A stretch of DNA of 41,531 nucleotides, taken from NCBI GenBank assembly GCA_023261185.1, contig JALRJN010000062.1:1-41531 (forward strand), read 5' to 3'. The DNA comes from Porticoccus sp. Lineage in GTDB: Bacteria > Pseudomonadota > Gammaproteobacteria > Pseudomonadales > Porticoccaceae. Below are positions 25,844 to 34,294 of this stretch, piece after piece. A program made the position numbers and the translations under genes. A model generated the notes under the pieces. That model did no database searches, had not been told where the DNA came from, and saw only the letters and a list, made by a program, of their open reading frames with translations. Each line of letters starts with the position of its first letter. The stretch's first letter is position 1.

Positions 25844-25869
25844 AAAAGGCCCCTAAGAAGGGGCCTTTT
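25844..25869. terminator. Terminator after tRNA-fMet
   Basis: AAAAGGCCCC (25844-25853), loop TAAGAA, GGGGCCTTTT (25860-25869): a perfect 10-bp stem with A and T tracts on each side, usable in both directions. On the minus strand it lies 55 bases downstream of the tRNA 3' end. Confidence 0.85.
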
Positions 25870-25923
25870 GACAGCGCCTAAAGCTGGCGCCCGGTATCAG
25901 CAACATTCGCTGACACCCATAAT

Positions 25924-26000
<77 letters not shown>

Positions 26001-26111
26001 TCAAACTGCATGGCTTTTCAGCCGTGGAGACTGAGCAAGTCTCCTGCACCCACCAGGTCATAACTCCTAGTTTCGCCCGAAGCCTCCAATTGGCTGCTTC
26101 AAGGGCCGTGA
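26001..26111 (-). other. Structured leader between the promoter and tRNA-fMet
   Basis: About 105 transcribed bases precede the tRNA. They contain a perfect 7-bp stem GGAGACT/AGTCTCC (26026-26032 with 26038-26044) and a second stem with GAAGC/GCTTC arms around an AATT loop (about 26080-26101). These could guide 5' processing. No gene is present. Confidence 0.4.
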
Positions 26112-26140
26112 ATTATAGGGATGCCCCCACATGCGGTCAA
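26112..26140 (-). promoter_or_regulatory. Consensus sigma-70 promoter of the tRNA-fMet/rimP-nusA-infB unit
   Basis: On the minus strand TTGACC (26140-26135), a 17-base spacer and a perfect TATAAT (26117-26112) form a textbook promoter; the spacer is G-rich. Transcription would start near 26105. Confidence 0.88.
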
Positions 26141-26168
26141 GGACAATCACGCCTATCAAGCCTCTTTA

Positions 26169-26201
26169 CTTAAGATTGTGTTAAGAGTGCGTTCGTATAG
26201 T
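26169..26201 (+). promoter_or_regulatory. cptA promoter with a PmrA-box-like direct repeat
   Basis: CTTAAG-N5-GTTAAG (26169-26174 and 26180-26185) matches the PmrA box (YTTAAK-N5-YTTAAK) at 11 of 12 specified bases. It lies where a -35 would be, 10 bases before TATAGT (26196-26201), and no good -35 hexamer is present, as is typical of activator-dependent promoters. The downstream gene is a phosphoethanolamine transferase, the kind of gene PmrA controls in enterobacteria. Confidence 0.5.
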
Positions 26202-26235
26202 GGGCTGCAAATCTGACAGACCTTTGGATTCAGCC

Positions 26236-27984
26236 ATGCGACACGTTGCGACCAAACATCCCATACTCTGGGCTTACCTGTTTGTAGCCTTATTTTCTCT
26301 CAGCTACCAACTCCCGATCTATGCAACCGGCATGTCCGGATTCCCCGGTTTACGTGACGTGTTTTTAGCCAGCTTTGCCTGGCTGATACCGATGTTTCTG
26401 GTGCCCCGCTATAGCCGCATATGGCTGGCACTGGCGGGGCTCATCATCTGGCCGGCAGCCCTGGTCTCGTTATTTTACTTTGTCATTTACGGGCAGGAGT
26501 TTTCCCAGAGCGCCATCTTTATTGCTTTTGAGTCCAATGTCGCTGAAGGCAGCGAGTTCATTCTTTCCTACTGGAAATGGTGGTTCACCCTCTTGCTGAT
26601 CGGCTTTAGCGCCATTCCCGTTTGGATGTGGCGACAGACCCAACCCCTTCAGATGAGCCGCCGTGCACGTATGACCTACGCAATAGTGTTCACCCTGATC
26701 GCTTTCTGGCCGTTTATTGGCACCGTGCTGTTTGATCCCGGCAAAACAGTACACAACGCCCTGGAGCATCAGCTGGCCAGGGTCGAACCATCCGCCCCCT
26801 GGAACCTGGTTGTGGGTTACACCAAATACCGAGAACAGATGGCTGGTATGGAAGAACTGCTGGCCCAGAACCGGGAGGTGAAACCACTGCAGCACCTAGC
26901 CACTGATAGTGACAAAGTGTTGCCGGAAACAGTGGTACTGGTTATTGGTGAATCCACCAACCGCCAGCGTATGAGTCTATATGGCTATGAGCGCCAGACC
27001 ACACCACGTCTCGACGCCCTACGCAATGCCGGTGATTTGCTGGTGTACCAGGATATTGTCACCCCCCGTCCCTATACCATTGAAGCGCTTCAGCAAATTC
27101 TTTCATTTGCCGACTCAAAGCACCCGGAACGCTTTTTTACCCAACCGACACTTATCAATATGATGAAACAGGCGGGCTACGACATCACCTGGATCACCAA
27201 CCAGCAGACTCAAACCCGCCGCAACACCATGCTCACCACCTTTTCCCAGCTGGCAGATCACCAGGTATACCTGAACAACAACCGGGAACAGAATGCCAGC
27301 CAGTATGACAGCGCAGTGCTGGAGCCCTTTACCGAAGCACTCAACACGTCTGCCGCGAAGAAGTTAATCATTGTGCATTTGCTCGGCACCCACCGCGCAT
27401 ACCACTACCGCTACCCGCAGGAAGAAGCGGTATTCAGCGGCCGGGAAGATGTCCCCGAATGGATTACCCCGGAACTGATGGATGAGTACAACAGTTATGA
27501 CGACGCCATTCTCTTTAACGACAAGGTGGTCTCGACGCTGATCGACGATACCCGCCAGAAAGGTGGCAACAGCCTGCTGGTGTATTTTTCCGATCACGGC
27601 GAAGAGGTCTACGATAACCCGGACGAACTGTTTACCGGCCGCAATGAAGGTGATCCTTCCTCGGCTATGTACACTGTTCCTTTTATTGTCTGGGCCTCCC
27701 CGGAGTTCAGACAACAGCGGGATATGGCATCATGGCGGGCAGCTGAAAACCGCCCCTACTCCAACGCCTACTTCATCAACACCTTTGCAGAAATGGTGGG
27801 GCTGAGCTTTGACGAACTCGATCACAGTGCCAGCCTGATTTCTGATCATTACCGGCCAATGCCTCGATGGATTGGCGATCCGAACGATCCCGGCTCGCTG
27901 CGTGATTACAGCAGTATCGAAGACAGCGAGAACCAGCTACAGGTGGTTAAAAGACATGAAGAGGAGTCTATCAAAGCGCTCTAA
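26236..27984 (+). CDS. cptA: Phosphoethanolamine transferase CptA
   Basis: A 582-residue inner-membrane enzyme. Five N-terminal membrane helices (about residues 11-165) precede a periplasmic sulfatase-fold domain. Hallmarks are LVIGESTNRQRMSLYGY with the Thr nucleophile at 241, VIVHLLGTH-type IIVHLLGTHRAYHYRYP, and VYFSDHGEEVYD with metal-binding Asp and His. Segments YGQEFSQSAIFIAFESN, PRPYTIEALQQ and LINMMKQAGYDITWITNQQT track E. coli CptA closely, better than EptA or EptB. CptA adds phosphoethanolamine to the lipopolysaccharide core heptose. The ATG at 26236 has a GGA seven bases upstream. It is divergent from tRNA-fMet. Confidence 0.9.
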   Translation: MRHVATKHPILWAYLFVALFSLSYQLPIYATGMSGFPGLRDVFLASFAWLIPMFLVPRYSRIWLALAGLIIWPAALVSLFYFVIYGQEFSQSAIFIAFESNVAEGSEFILSYWKWWFTLLLIGFSAIPVWMWRQTQPLQMSRRARMTYAIVFTLIAFWPFIGTVLFDPGKTVHNALEHQLARVEPSAPWNLVVGYTKYREQMAGMEELLAQNREVKPLQHLATDSDKVLPETVVLVIGESTNRQRMSLYGYERQTTPRLDALRNAGDLLVYQDIVTPRPYTIEALQQILSFADSKHPERFFTQPTLINMMKQAGYDITWITNQQTQTRRNTMLTTFSQLADHQVYLNNNREQNASQYDSAVLEPFTEALNTSAAKKLIIVHLLGTHRAYHYRYPQEEAVFSGREDVPEWITPELMDEYNSYDDAILFNDKVVSTLIDDTRQKGGNSLLVYFSDHGEEVYDNPDELFTGRNEGDPSSAMYTVPFIVWASPEFRQQRDMASWRAAENRPYSNAYFINTFAEMVGLSFDELDHSASLISDHYRPMPRWIGDPNDPGSLRDYSSIEDSENQLQVVKRHEEESIKAL

Positions 27985-27996
27985 TGGCGCTTTGAT
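27970..27996. other. Hairpin enclosing the cptA stop codon
   Basis: ATCAAAGCGC (27970-27979), 7-base loop, GCGCTTTGAT (27987-27996): a perfect 10-bp stem with the TAA stop in the loop. No T-tract follows on either strand. It lies between convergent genes and probably marks the 3' end of cptA mRNA. Confidence 0.5.
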
Positions 27997-28031
27997 CAGG
28001 AAGAGATGAATAAAGTGACTGAGATTGAGTA

Positions 28032-28892
28032 TCAGGGCGCAGGCTTGGCCGGCAATTCGTAACTGACCTGATACTCATTGAAAAGCGGCGCCATCTGTCC
28101 ACCATCGATCATGGCCATCACCGCGTCATCCACTTTGTTGGTCAGCTCCGGAAAGGTAGCTTTAACAGCAATGCCGATATCCCAGGCGCGGCGGGGCCAG
28201 CTAACGATGCTTTCATCGGAGATAGCAAACTTCTGGCTATCCATCTGCCTATCTAAGTCGTCACCCGAAGCCTTTACAGACCATTCCACCTGACTGCGCA
28301 TACCGGCAACCGCATCAATCTCGCCCTTTTTCAAGGCGCTCACCGCCTCATCGATGGATAAAAAGTGCGTCACCTGCTCGACCAGGCGGCCGCGCAGTGC
28401 TGTGGTGAGGGTCAGGTCTGGAACACTGTCTACTTCAACGCCAACCTTGTGGTACATAAATGGTGCCAGGTTGACCAGCTCAGCCAGTTTTTCCGTGTTC
28501 CGCGCTACCGTCCATCGCTCTTTGTGATAGGGGGCAACAATACTGACCTTGTCATTATCGTAATTGATGTCGTAGGGAACGCGCAGCATGATATCTGCAA
28601 CGCCACCACCCATGTAATGACCCTTCCACACGGCATTGCGCAGGTCATCATCCAGGGTTTCATCCGCGGTCAGCCAAAACCAGGCTGGCTGCACACCCAA
28701 CTGCTCAGCAATCTTTTTGCCGACTTCAACGTCGATCCCCGCTGGCGAGCCTTTTTCCAGATAGGAATAGGGCGGAAAGTCCCGGTACACGGCGATACGT
28801 AGAAAACCAGTTTCCTGGATATCCTCCAGTGATCTCGCCTCAACAGAAACTACCGCAAATAGCAGAAGAAAAACCGCTAACAGGGACTTCAT
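28032..28892 (-). CDS. Quinoprotein-associated periplasmic binding protein (MxaJ/XoxJ-like)
   Basis: A 286-residue exported protein (signal KSLLAVFLLLFAVVSVEA) with the solute-binding-protein type 3 fold: LRIAVYRDFPPYSYLEKGSPAGIDVEVGKKIAEQLG at the start and KVGVEVDSVPDL, IDAVAGMRSQVEW later. The insertion DIMLRVPYDINYDNDKVSIVAPYHKERW is typical of the quinoprotein-dehydrogenase-associated group (MxaJ/XoxJ type), proposed to help maturation of PQQ dehydrogenases rather than to feed a transporter. The start at ATG 28892 follows AGGGG; it lies nine bases after the cytochrome gene and so is cotranscribed with it. No ABC permease is nearby, which fits the non-transport role. Confidence 0.82.
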   Translation of the reverse strand: MKSLLAVFLLLFAVVSVEARSLEDIQETGFLRIAVYRDFPPYSYLEKGSPAGIDVEVGKKIAEQLGVQPAWFWLTADETLDDDLRNAVWKGHYMGGGVADIMLRVPYDINYDNDKVSIVAPYHKERWTVARNTEKLAELVNLAPFMYHKVGVEVDSVPDLTLTTALRGRLVEQVTHFLSIDEAVSALKKGEIDAVAGMRSQVEWSVKASGDDLDRQMDSQKFAISDESIVSWPRRAWDIGIAVKATFPELTNKVDDAVMAMIDGGQMAPLFNEYQVSYELPAKPAP

Positions 28893-28901
28893 AGCCACCC
28901 C

Positions 28902-29333
28902 TTACAAGTCAGGATCGTATTGGGTTTCCAACCAGGCACGGATGGCCCAGAGCGCTTCCTGACTGAGGACTCCCTCAAAGGACGGCATATAGGGAATACC
29001 ATTGCGGGTGGCACCGTGGCGTACCCTGTAGGTAAACCACTCGTCGCCATCGATACCGGGCTCCAACTTGCGCAGATCCGGGGCGATGCCACCGGAAATG
29101 GCTTCAAGGCCATGACAACGAGCACAGTTCTGGTTATAGCCAGAAGCGCCAATCTCGATGGCAAGATCATTGCCGGAATATGGATTTTCCTCTCGCCACT
29201 CCTCTCCCAGAGGCTCCAGGCCACTGGCATCAACAGCCTGCGGGGTCACATCACCGTGGGCAAAGACAGAACTGCTTGCAGACATCAGCAAGCCCCAGGC
29301 CCCGACGGCCAGGGCAAATGATTTGTAACTCAT
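28902..29333 (-). CDS. pedF: Cytochrome c-550, PedF type
   Basis: A 143-residue periplasmic c-type cytochrome. The signal peptide ends near SSVFA. The heme-binding motif is NCARCHG (Cys70, Cys73, His74) and the axial Met is probably Met116 in IPYMPSF. The pattern NPYSGNDLAIEIGASGYNQNCARCHGLEAISGGIAPDLR is that of PedF-family cytochromes, which accept electrons from PQQ ethanol dehydrogenases. A GAGGG lies eight bases before ATG 29333. It is the first gene of a two-gene operon with the MxaJ-like protein and divergent from the response regulator. Confidence 0.87.
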   Translation of the reverse strand: MSYKSFALAVGAWGLLMSASSSVFAHGDVTPQAVDASGLEPLGEEWREENPYSGNDLAIEIGASGYNQNCARCHGLEAISGGIAPDLRKLEPGIDGDEWFTYRVRHGATRNGIPYMPSFEGVLSQEALWAIRAWLETQYDPDL

Positions 29334-29348
29334 AACTCGTACCCTCAA

Positions 29349-29631
29349 AAATGATTCTGGCCTTTTTATACAGGCTCAAATTAACTATAGGAGACTCTGA
29401 TAGCAAAGATAATAGATTCACCTTTTGCGGGATATCTGACTTAGGTATGAGTCCGTTAGGCATTTCGTTCCATACTTTCGATGGAGATCGCTAGACTAAA
29501 GTAGGTCAAACAAACCATTGCCCTATTGCTCTCAGTCGGAGACCATTTATCTGTGCTTGTGGGCATGCTGTCGATACCATGCCCACATGCTAGACTTATG
29601 GGCAAACAGGCCACTTTAGGCGGGCATAAAA
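29349..29631. promoter_or_regulatory. Divergent regulatory region with a perfect 10-bp inverted repeat
   Basis: This 283-base gap separates the leftward cytochrome gene from the rightward response regulator gene. It contains TGTGGGCATG (29558-29567), ten bases, and CATGCCCACA (29578-29587), a perfect 10-bp inverted repeat 45 bases before the regulator ATG. No T-tract follows. It could be an operator or an mRNA stem. AGGCGGG before the ATG serves as Shine-Dalgarno. Clear sigma-70 boxes were not found. Confidence 0.4.
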
Positions 29632-30303
29632 ATGTATGAAATACTTGTAGCAGATGATCACCCCCTCTACCGGGAAGCCATCATCAGCGTCATTCAACAT
29701 TCATTTCCCGATGCGATAACCCACGAAGCTGAAGATTTTGATGCGGCGCTGAAAATTGTCGAACAAAACGATCAGCTGGACCTGATCCTGCTCGACCTGA
29801 ACATGCCGGGAATGACAGACCTCAATGGGCTCATTCACCTACGCAATGAAGCGCCCGATATTCCCGTGGCGATCATTTCGGCAGAAGACAACCGGGATGT
29901 CGTGCTGCGCTCTGTTACCTATGGCGCGGTGGGGTTTATCAGCAAAGTTGCCAGTGGTGAAAACATTGGCGATGCCATTAAAAAGATCATGGCCGGACAG
30001 GTTTATCTGCCATCCGACATTGTTCGCAATACCAAAGCCACTTCACGGCCTGCACCGGAAGAACCCCAGGCATTTGACACCAAGCAAATTTCTTCCCTGA
30101 CCCGACGCCAACTGCTAGTGCTGGAAAGACTGTCCAAAGGTGAATCCAACAAGCAGATTGCCTATGAGCTGAATATTGCTGAAACCACGGTAAAAACCCA
30201 TGTGTCAGCTATTCTCAGCAAGCTGAATGTGCACAACCGCATGCAGGCCGTTCTCTGTGCCAGCAAGATCAACTTTGATCAATACCTGCATCGCCAGCAC
30301 TGA
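29632..30303 (+). CDS. LuxR-family response regulator, AgmR/ErbR (PedR1)-like
   Basis: A 223-residue NarL-type regulator. The receiver domain shows the acidic pair in LVADDHPLYREAI, phosphoacceptor Asp55 in LILLDLNMPG, and Lys105 in GFISKVASGE. The C-terminal LuxR helix-turn-helix spans about residues 150-215 (LTRRQLLVLERLSKGESNKQIAYELNIAETTVKTHVSAILSKLNV). Its N-terminus (MYEILVADDHPLYREAI) resembles AgmR/ErbR, which activates ethanol-oxidation genes in pseudomonads. Location between the PedF cytochrome and a sensor kinase supports control of the alcohol-oxidation genes; the DNA target is unknown. Confidence 0.85.
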   Translation: MYEILVADDHPLYREAIISVIQHSFPDAITHEAEDFDAALKIVEQNDQLDLILLDLNMPGMTDLNGLIHLRNEAPDIPVAIISAEDNRDVVLRSVTYGAVGFISKVASGENIGDAIKKIMAGQVYLPSDIVRNTKATSRPAPEEPQAFDTKQISSLTRRQLLVLERLSKGESNKQIAYELNIAETTVKTHVSAILSKLNVHNRMQAVLCASKINFDQYLHRQH

Positions 30304-30323
30304 GCCTCGAAATAACTTCCGAA

Positions 30324-32996
30324 CTAAATGGATTTTTTGGGAGCGCCCTGAAACAGGTGCTGCAACATCACTTTTAACTTGTGAAGCTTGATGGGTTTGT
30401 TCAGCAGATGGTACCCGGACTTCCTGACCTTCTGTTTCAATTCCTGTGAGTAGTTCGCGGTAATCATCAGCGTGGGAACCGCCTGCCCTAACTGCTGGTG
30501 CAGGGCCTCCACCGCATCAATACCCGTTGCGCCATCATCTAAGTGATAGTCGGCAATAAACAGGTCAGGCATAGCCTCGCGCAACGCTTCCACATCTATA
30601 TCATCGAGACCGGTGGCCGTCATTACCTCACACCCCCACCCCTGCAACAGCACTTCCATACCCTGGCAAATACTGACATCGTTATCGATAACAAGAATGC
30701 GCTTACCCTGGAGGGCACTGCCCTGCTCTTCCGGGTGAGTGGATACCCTGGCAGGCGTTGGAACCTGACGTTCGCCATAGGGCACCAGAATAGAGAACAC
30801 GGACCCCCGCCCAGGCTCGGAATGGACATCTACCGGGTGCCCGAGAATGCGAGAAATCTTATCGACAATCGCCAGCCCCAACCCAAGGCCATTAGTGCTT
30901 CGACGTTTGTTGGAAGGCAGCCGCTTGAACTCCAGAAAAATTTCTTCCAGCTGCTCTGCGGGAATGCCAATACCGGAATCCCAGACCTGCATCAGCAACC
31001 CCTCGGGGCGACGCCGACAACCCAGCAGGATATCGCCGCTGTCGGTGTAGCGGATGGCATTAGAAAGGAAGTTTCTCAATATCCGCGCCAGCAGCTGACG
31101 GTCGGTGAGAATGGTCACTGACGAAGGCACAAAACGGAAATTAAGCTGACTTCTCTCCGCCTGCTGGTGGAATTCATTGGCCAGATTCTCCAGCATCACA
31201 CCACAGTCAAAGGGTGCCAGGTCTGGCGTGACCACACCGGCATCCAGCTTGGAAATATCAATCAGGGTGCTGACCAGGCTCTCCACATCTGCCATGGAGT
31301 AATTCAGAGATTCCAATAACTTGCTGGCGCCGTCTGGCAACTGGTATTCCTGTAGGGCACTGGCAAATAATTTAGCGGCACTCATGGGCTGCAGCAGATC
31401 ATGGCTGACGGCCGCCAGGAATTTAGTCTTGGCAATATTGGCAATTTCCGCCTCACGCTTGGCCTCAAACAGCCGGGTTTCAGCCTCTTGACGCTCCGTC
31501 ACCTCCAGGCGCAACTGCTGGTTCAGCTCGGTCAATTCCTTGGTGCGTTCAAGCACCCGCTTTTCCATGTGTCGATACGCCTGATTGAGTGCCTCGGAGG
31601 TCAGTCGTTGCTGGGTGACGTCCTGCTCCAGGGCAAAGAAACCGGCCACCTGACCATTGCTGTCAAAATTGGGCACATAGGTTTTCAGAACGTATTTACT
31701 GCCACCAGGCAATTGCTGCTCAATTTCAAACACCACGCGCTGGCCGCCCAAGGTTCGCTCCAGGTATTCCCTGTGGCGTGCAAACTCTTCCGGGCCCAGC
31801 AATTGCGCCATGGATTTCTGATCAATCTCATCCCGGGATTGCTTGAACCATTCCTCAAAGGCACGGTTGGTAAAGTTGTAATTGAGGTCCCTGTCGATAT
31901 AGGAAATCAGCGCCGGCATGGCATCGGTCACCAGGCGAATGCGATGCTCACTGGCCCGCAGTGCCTCTTCATACTGGCGCTGTTCGGTGATATCCGTATA
32001 GGTCACTACGATCGCCCCGGTACCGGTATTGTGGCTTTCGATTTCCATAATGGTGCCGTTATCCAGCGCCTGTTCGAGACGGATATCCACCTGCCTCAAG
32101 GCGAGCCGTTGTACGGTTCTTGGGTCCACACGCCCCAGAGCCAACAGCGTTTGCAATGAGACGCCCTGCTCTGCCAAGTCAGGGGATATGCCTGCCAGAG
32201 ATATAAACTGCTCATTCCAGGCTTCCAATTGGTGTTCGCTGTTGAACAGCGCCACACCCTGCGACAGGTGGTCCAGGGTTGACTGGAGAATTTTTGATTT
32301 TTCTGCCAGCGCTCTTTCCCGCTTGGCTTCTTCACTGCGTTTAATGGCCGTGATATCGGTGAAAATCATCACCAGGCCACCCTCGCGGGACGGCCGCTCG
32401 GTGGCCTGCATCCAGCGACCATCCGTGAGACGGAAAATACCCAAGGTGGAAATCTCACTGCGACTGGTGAGTTTTTCTGATTGCGAGGTGGAGTAATCGA
32501 TAATGCCTGACTTGAAGATTTTCTTCTGCATTTCCGGCATAGACATGCCATCAATACCTGCTAGCCCTGCGTTTTCCCAGAGCTGATAAAACGCGGTATT
32601 GGCCAGCACGAAAATCCGCTGTTGATCGAACAGCACAAAGGCATCGGAGATACTTTCAATAGCATCGATCAGCAGCTGGTGTTTCTGCTCGGCCTCATTC
32701 TTCGCATGGAACAGATCCTGATTGACCCGCTCCAGATCTTTCAACGCCTGTTGTAACTGCTGGGTGCGTTCTTTGACCTTTTCAGACAGCACCACGGCAC
32801 TTTCAAAGCTGGCATAGGCGCCGTTGTCATTTGCCAGGCCCCGCTCAATTCGCTCAATCAAAACCCGGTTAATTTTCTTTAATTTTTCATTTTCGCGCAG
32901 CAGCGATTCCATACTCGGCGGATCATCGCTACCGGCTCTCACAGACACAGGAGGCTGCTGGGCCTGTATTTGCATTTTTCCGGAACGGTTAGCCAT
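30324..32996 (-). CDS. nahK: Hybrid sensor histidine kinase with PAS domains (NahK/ErcS'-like)
   Basis: An 890-residue protein with no membrane segment, so probably cytoplasmic. Order: coiled coil (about 30-105), PAS-like domains (about 107-220, 235-340, 348-465), second coiled coil (about 468-520), H-box with His532 in AAVSHDLLQP, ATPase domain with N646, DSGIGI (673-678) and GLGLGL (703-708), and a C-terminal receiver with Asp816 and Lys867. The H-box and PAS layout match NahK/ErcS' of Pseudomonas. Its ATG overlaps the nosP stop by eight bases (ATGGCTAA), so the NO-sensor-type protein and its kinase are translationally coupled. It is convergent with the response regulator gene, 20 bases apart. 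Confidence 0.85.
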   Translation of the reverse strand: MANRSGKMQIQAQQPPVSVRAGSDDPPSMESLLRENEKLKKINRVLIERIERGLANDNGAYASFESAVVLSEKVKERTQQLQQALKDLERVNQDLFHAKNEAEQKHQLLIDAIESISDAFVLFDQQRIFVLANTAFYQLWENAGLAGIDGMSMPEMQKKIFKSGIIDYSTSQSEKLTSRSEISTLGIFRLTDGRWMQATERPSREGGLVMIFTDITAIKRSEEAKRERALAEKSKILQSTLDHLSQGVALFNSEHQLEAWNEQFISLAGISPDLAEQGVSLQTLLALGRVDPRTVQRLALRQVDIRLEQALDNGTIMEIESHNTGTGAIVVTYTDITEQRQYEEALRASEHRIRLVTDAMPALISYIDRDLNYNFTNRAFEEWFKQSRDEIDQKSMAQLLGPEEFARHREYLERTLGGQRVVFEIEQQLPGGSKYVLKTYVPNFDSNGQVAGFFALEQDVTQQRLTSEALNQAYRHMEKRVLERTKELTELNQQLRLEVTERQEAETRLFEAKREAEIANIAKTKFLAAVSHDLLQPMSAAKLFASALQEYQLPDGASKLLESLNYSMADVESLVSTLIDISKLDAGVVTPDLAPFDCGVMLENLANEFHQQAERSQLNFRFVPSSVTILTDRQLLARILRNFLSNAIRYTDSGDILLGCRRRPEGLLMQVWDSGIGIPAEQLEEIFLEFKRLPSNKRRSTNGLGLGLAIVDKISRILGHPVDVHSEPGRGSVFSILVPYGERQVPTPARVSTHPEEQGSALQGKRILVIDNDVSICQGMEVLLQGWGCEVMTATGLDDIDVEALREAMPDLFIADYHLDDGATGIDAVEALHQQLGQAVPTLMITANYSQELKQKVRKSGYHLLNKPIKLHKLKVMLQHLFQGAPKKSI

Positions 32997-34134
32997 TGGG
33001 CATACCTATCGCCACACCGGAAAAGGTCTGATTCACATGCCGGCCGTTATATTGCTCGCCGTAAGCATCAAAACCGATCACGTTGTAATCCTTGAGGAGA
33101 GCGGAAATATCATCGCGAATATCCAGCTGATCAATTTCAAGCTGGCGAAAAATACATTCGCAGGCAATCACCAGCTGCGGCTGTCCGACCTTTTTTTTCA
33201 GCTCTTCCAGAGTTTGCTTCAGGTGTTCGACAATATTTCCCCGCTGACAGGTAGACAGCACTACCCCCTCATCAATAGCACAGAAAAATGACAGGCTGAG
33301 GTCGTCGTTCACCTTCTGCAGGGAACGAACATGGAACTGATCGTGCAATTTCACCCCGATGGGGTTTAGGGCGAAGGTGTTGATACTCAAATCTTCAATC
33401 GGCACACCCACCACCTGGGAGTATTCCAGGGCAGCAGGTTCGGCGTTGAGCTCAAGTACGACTCTCTCCTCCGCATCGGCTGCGGTCACCACCAGTTTAT
33501 TGTCTTCCGGCGTGAGGTGATGGGTGGAGTACACCTCAAAGGGGCAATCGGTGTTGACCAGAATAATCACGGCCGCATTGCGGTAGAAACGGTCACCGCA
33601 GAACACCTGGGTATCCTTGAAAAACAGATCATCCCCGGCAGAGCCTCCCACTAGTGGAATATCCCCCAGGGAATCATTGAGGCTCTTGAGTACCAACTCT
33701 TCCCGGATGGAAAGACCATCGAGTAGCGAAAAAGCAAAGCTGTGCCCCTGCACAGGAAGCAATGCCTTTTGATTAAAGTTGAGCATCACCTGCTGTAACA
33801 GGGCGCTGGTGTCTGAAAAGGAAAAATGGTGCAGATTTTCGATCAGCGCCGCTTCCACGGCAAAGTGGGCTTTGGGGAGACTGAACCCGGTAATGCTGCC
33901 CTTGCAGGTACCCAGGGGCGTAATTTCTCCGGCGGTGGTACAGCCAATCAACATGGTGTCGCCAAAACGTCTCTTTAACGCCTCAGCCAGAGCCGGCAGA
34001 TCGTATTCCACAGAACAGAAGAAAATTACACACTCGGTCTGCTCCTGATAGAGGCCTTCATACAGCTCGTCGGCCACCACCTCCGGGTCATGGCTCAACG
34101 AATAGTGCCTGCGAATGACGTCGGCATTCGTCAT
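32989..34134 (-). CDS. nosP: FIST-domain sensor protein, NosP-like
   Basis: A 381-residue soluble protein with the FIST_N domain (IFFCSVEYDLPALAEALKRRFGDTMLIGCTTAGEI; LVGGSAGDDLFF) and a FIST_C domain (about 230-375, ending NGRHVNQTFSGVAIG). NosP proteins are FIST-domain hemoproteins that bind nitric oxide and inhibit an adjacent kinase. The His pair at 205-206 (VYSTHHLTP) is a candidate heme ligand, by position rather than by proof. The gene order nosP-nahK is the same as PA1975-PA1976 in Pseudomonas aeruginosa. A GGAG lies eight bases before the ATG. A FIST protein sensing another small ligand cannot be excluded. Confidence 0.82.
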   Translation of the reverse strand: MTNADVIRRHYSLSHDPEVVADELYEGLYQEQTECVIFFCSVEYDLPALAEALKRRFGDTMLIGCTTAGEITPLGTCKGSITGFSLPKAHFAVEAALIENLHHFSFSDTSALLQQVMLNFNQKALLPVQGHSFAFSLLDGLSIREELVLKSLNDSLGDIPLVGGSAGDDLFFKDTQVFCGDRFYRNAAVIILVNTDCPFEVYSTHHLTPEDNKLVVTAADAEERVVLELNAEPAALEYSQVVGVPIEDLSINTFALNPIGVKLHDQFHVRSLQKVNDDLSLSFFCAIDEGVVLSTCQRGNIVEHLKQTLEELKKKVGQPQLVIACECIFRQLEIDQLDIRDDISALLKDYNVIGFDAYGEQYNGRHVNQTFSGVAIGMPNG

Positions 34135-34230
34135 GGATTTACTCCACAGATGCTCTAATAGTTATCACCCCCAGTCTAATTCATCAGTCCCCTTGAAGCA
34201 TAGGCAGCATCCACCCGATACAGTTCACAA

Positions 34231-34269
34231 ATAAAAAGTGCTTAAACCCTCGCGAGAGGATTTAAGCAC
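34231..34269 (-). terminator. Intrinsic terminator of the aldehyde dehydrogenase gene
   Basis: GTGCTTAAA (34238-34246) pairs with TTTAAGCAC (34261-34269), and after one C-A mismatch the inner CCTC-GCGA-GAGG extends the stem to about 14 positions. On the minus strand it is followed by TTTTTATTT, 26 bases after the gene's stop. Confidence 0.88.
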
Positions 34270-34294
34270 CAAGAGGTGGAAGAAAATCAACAGC

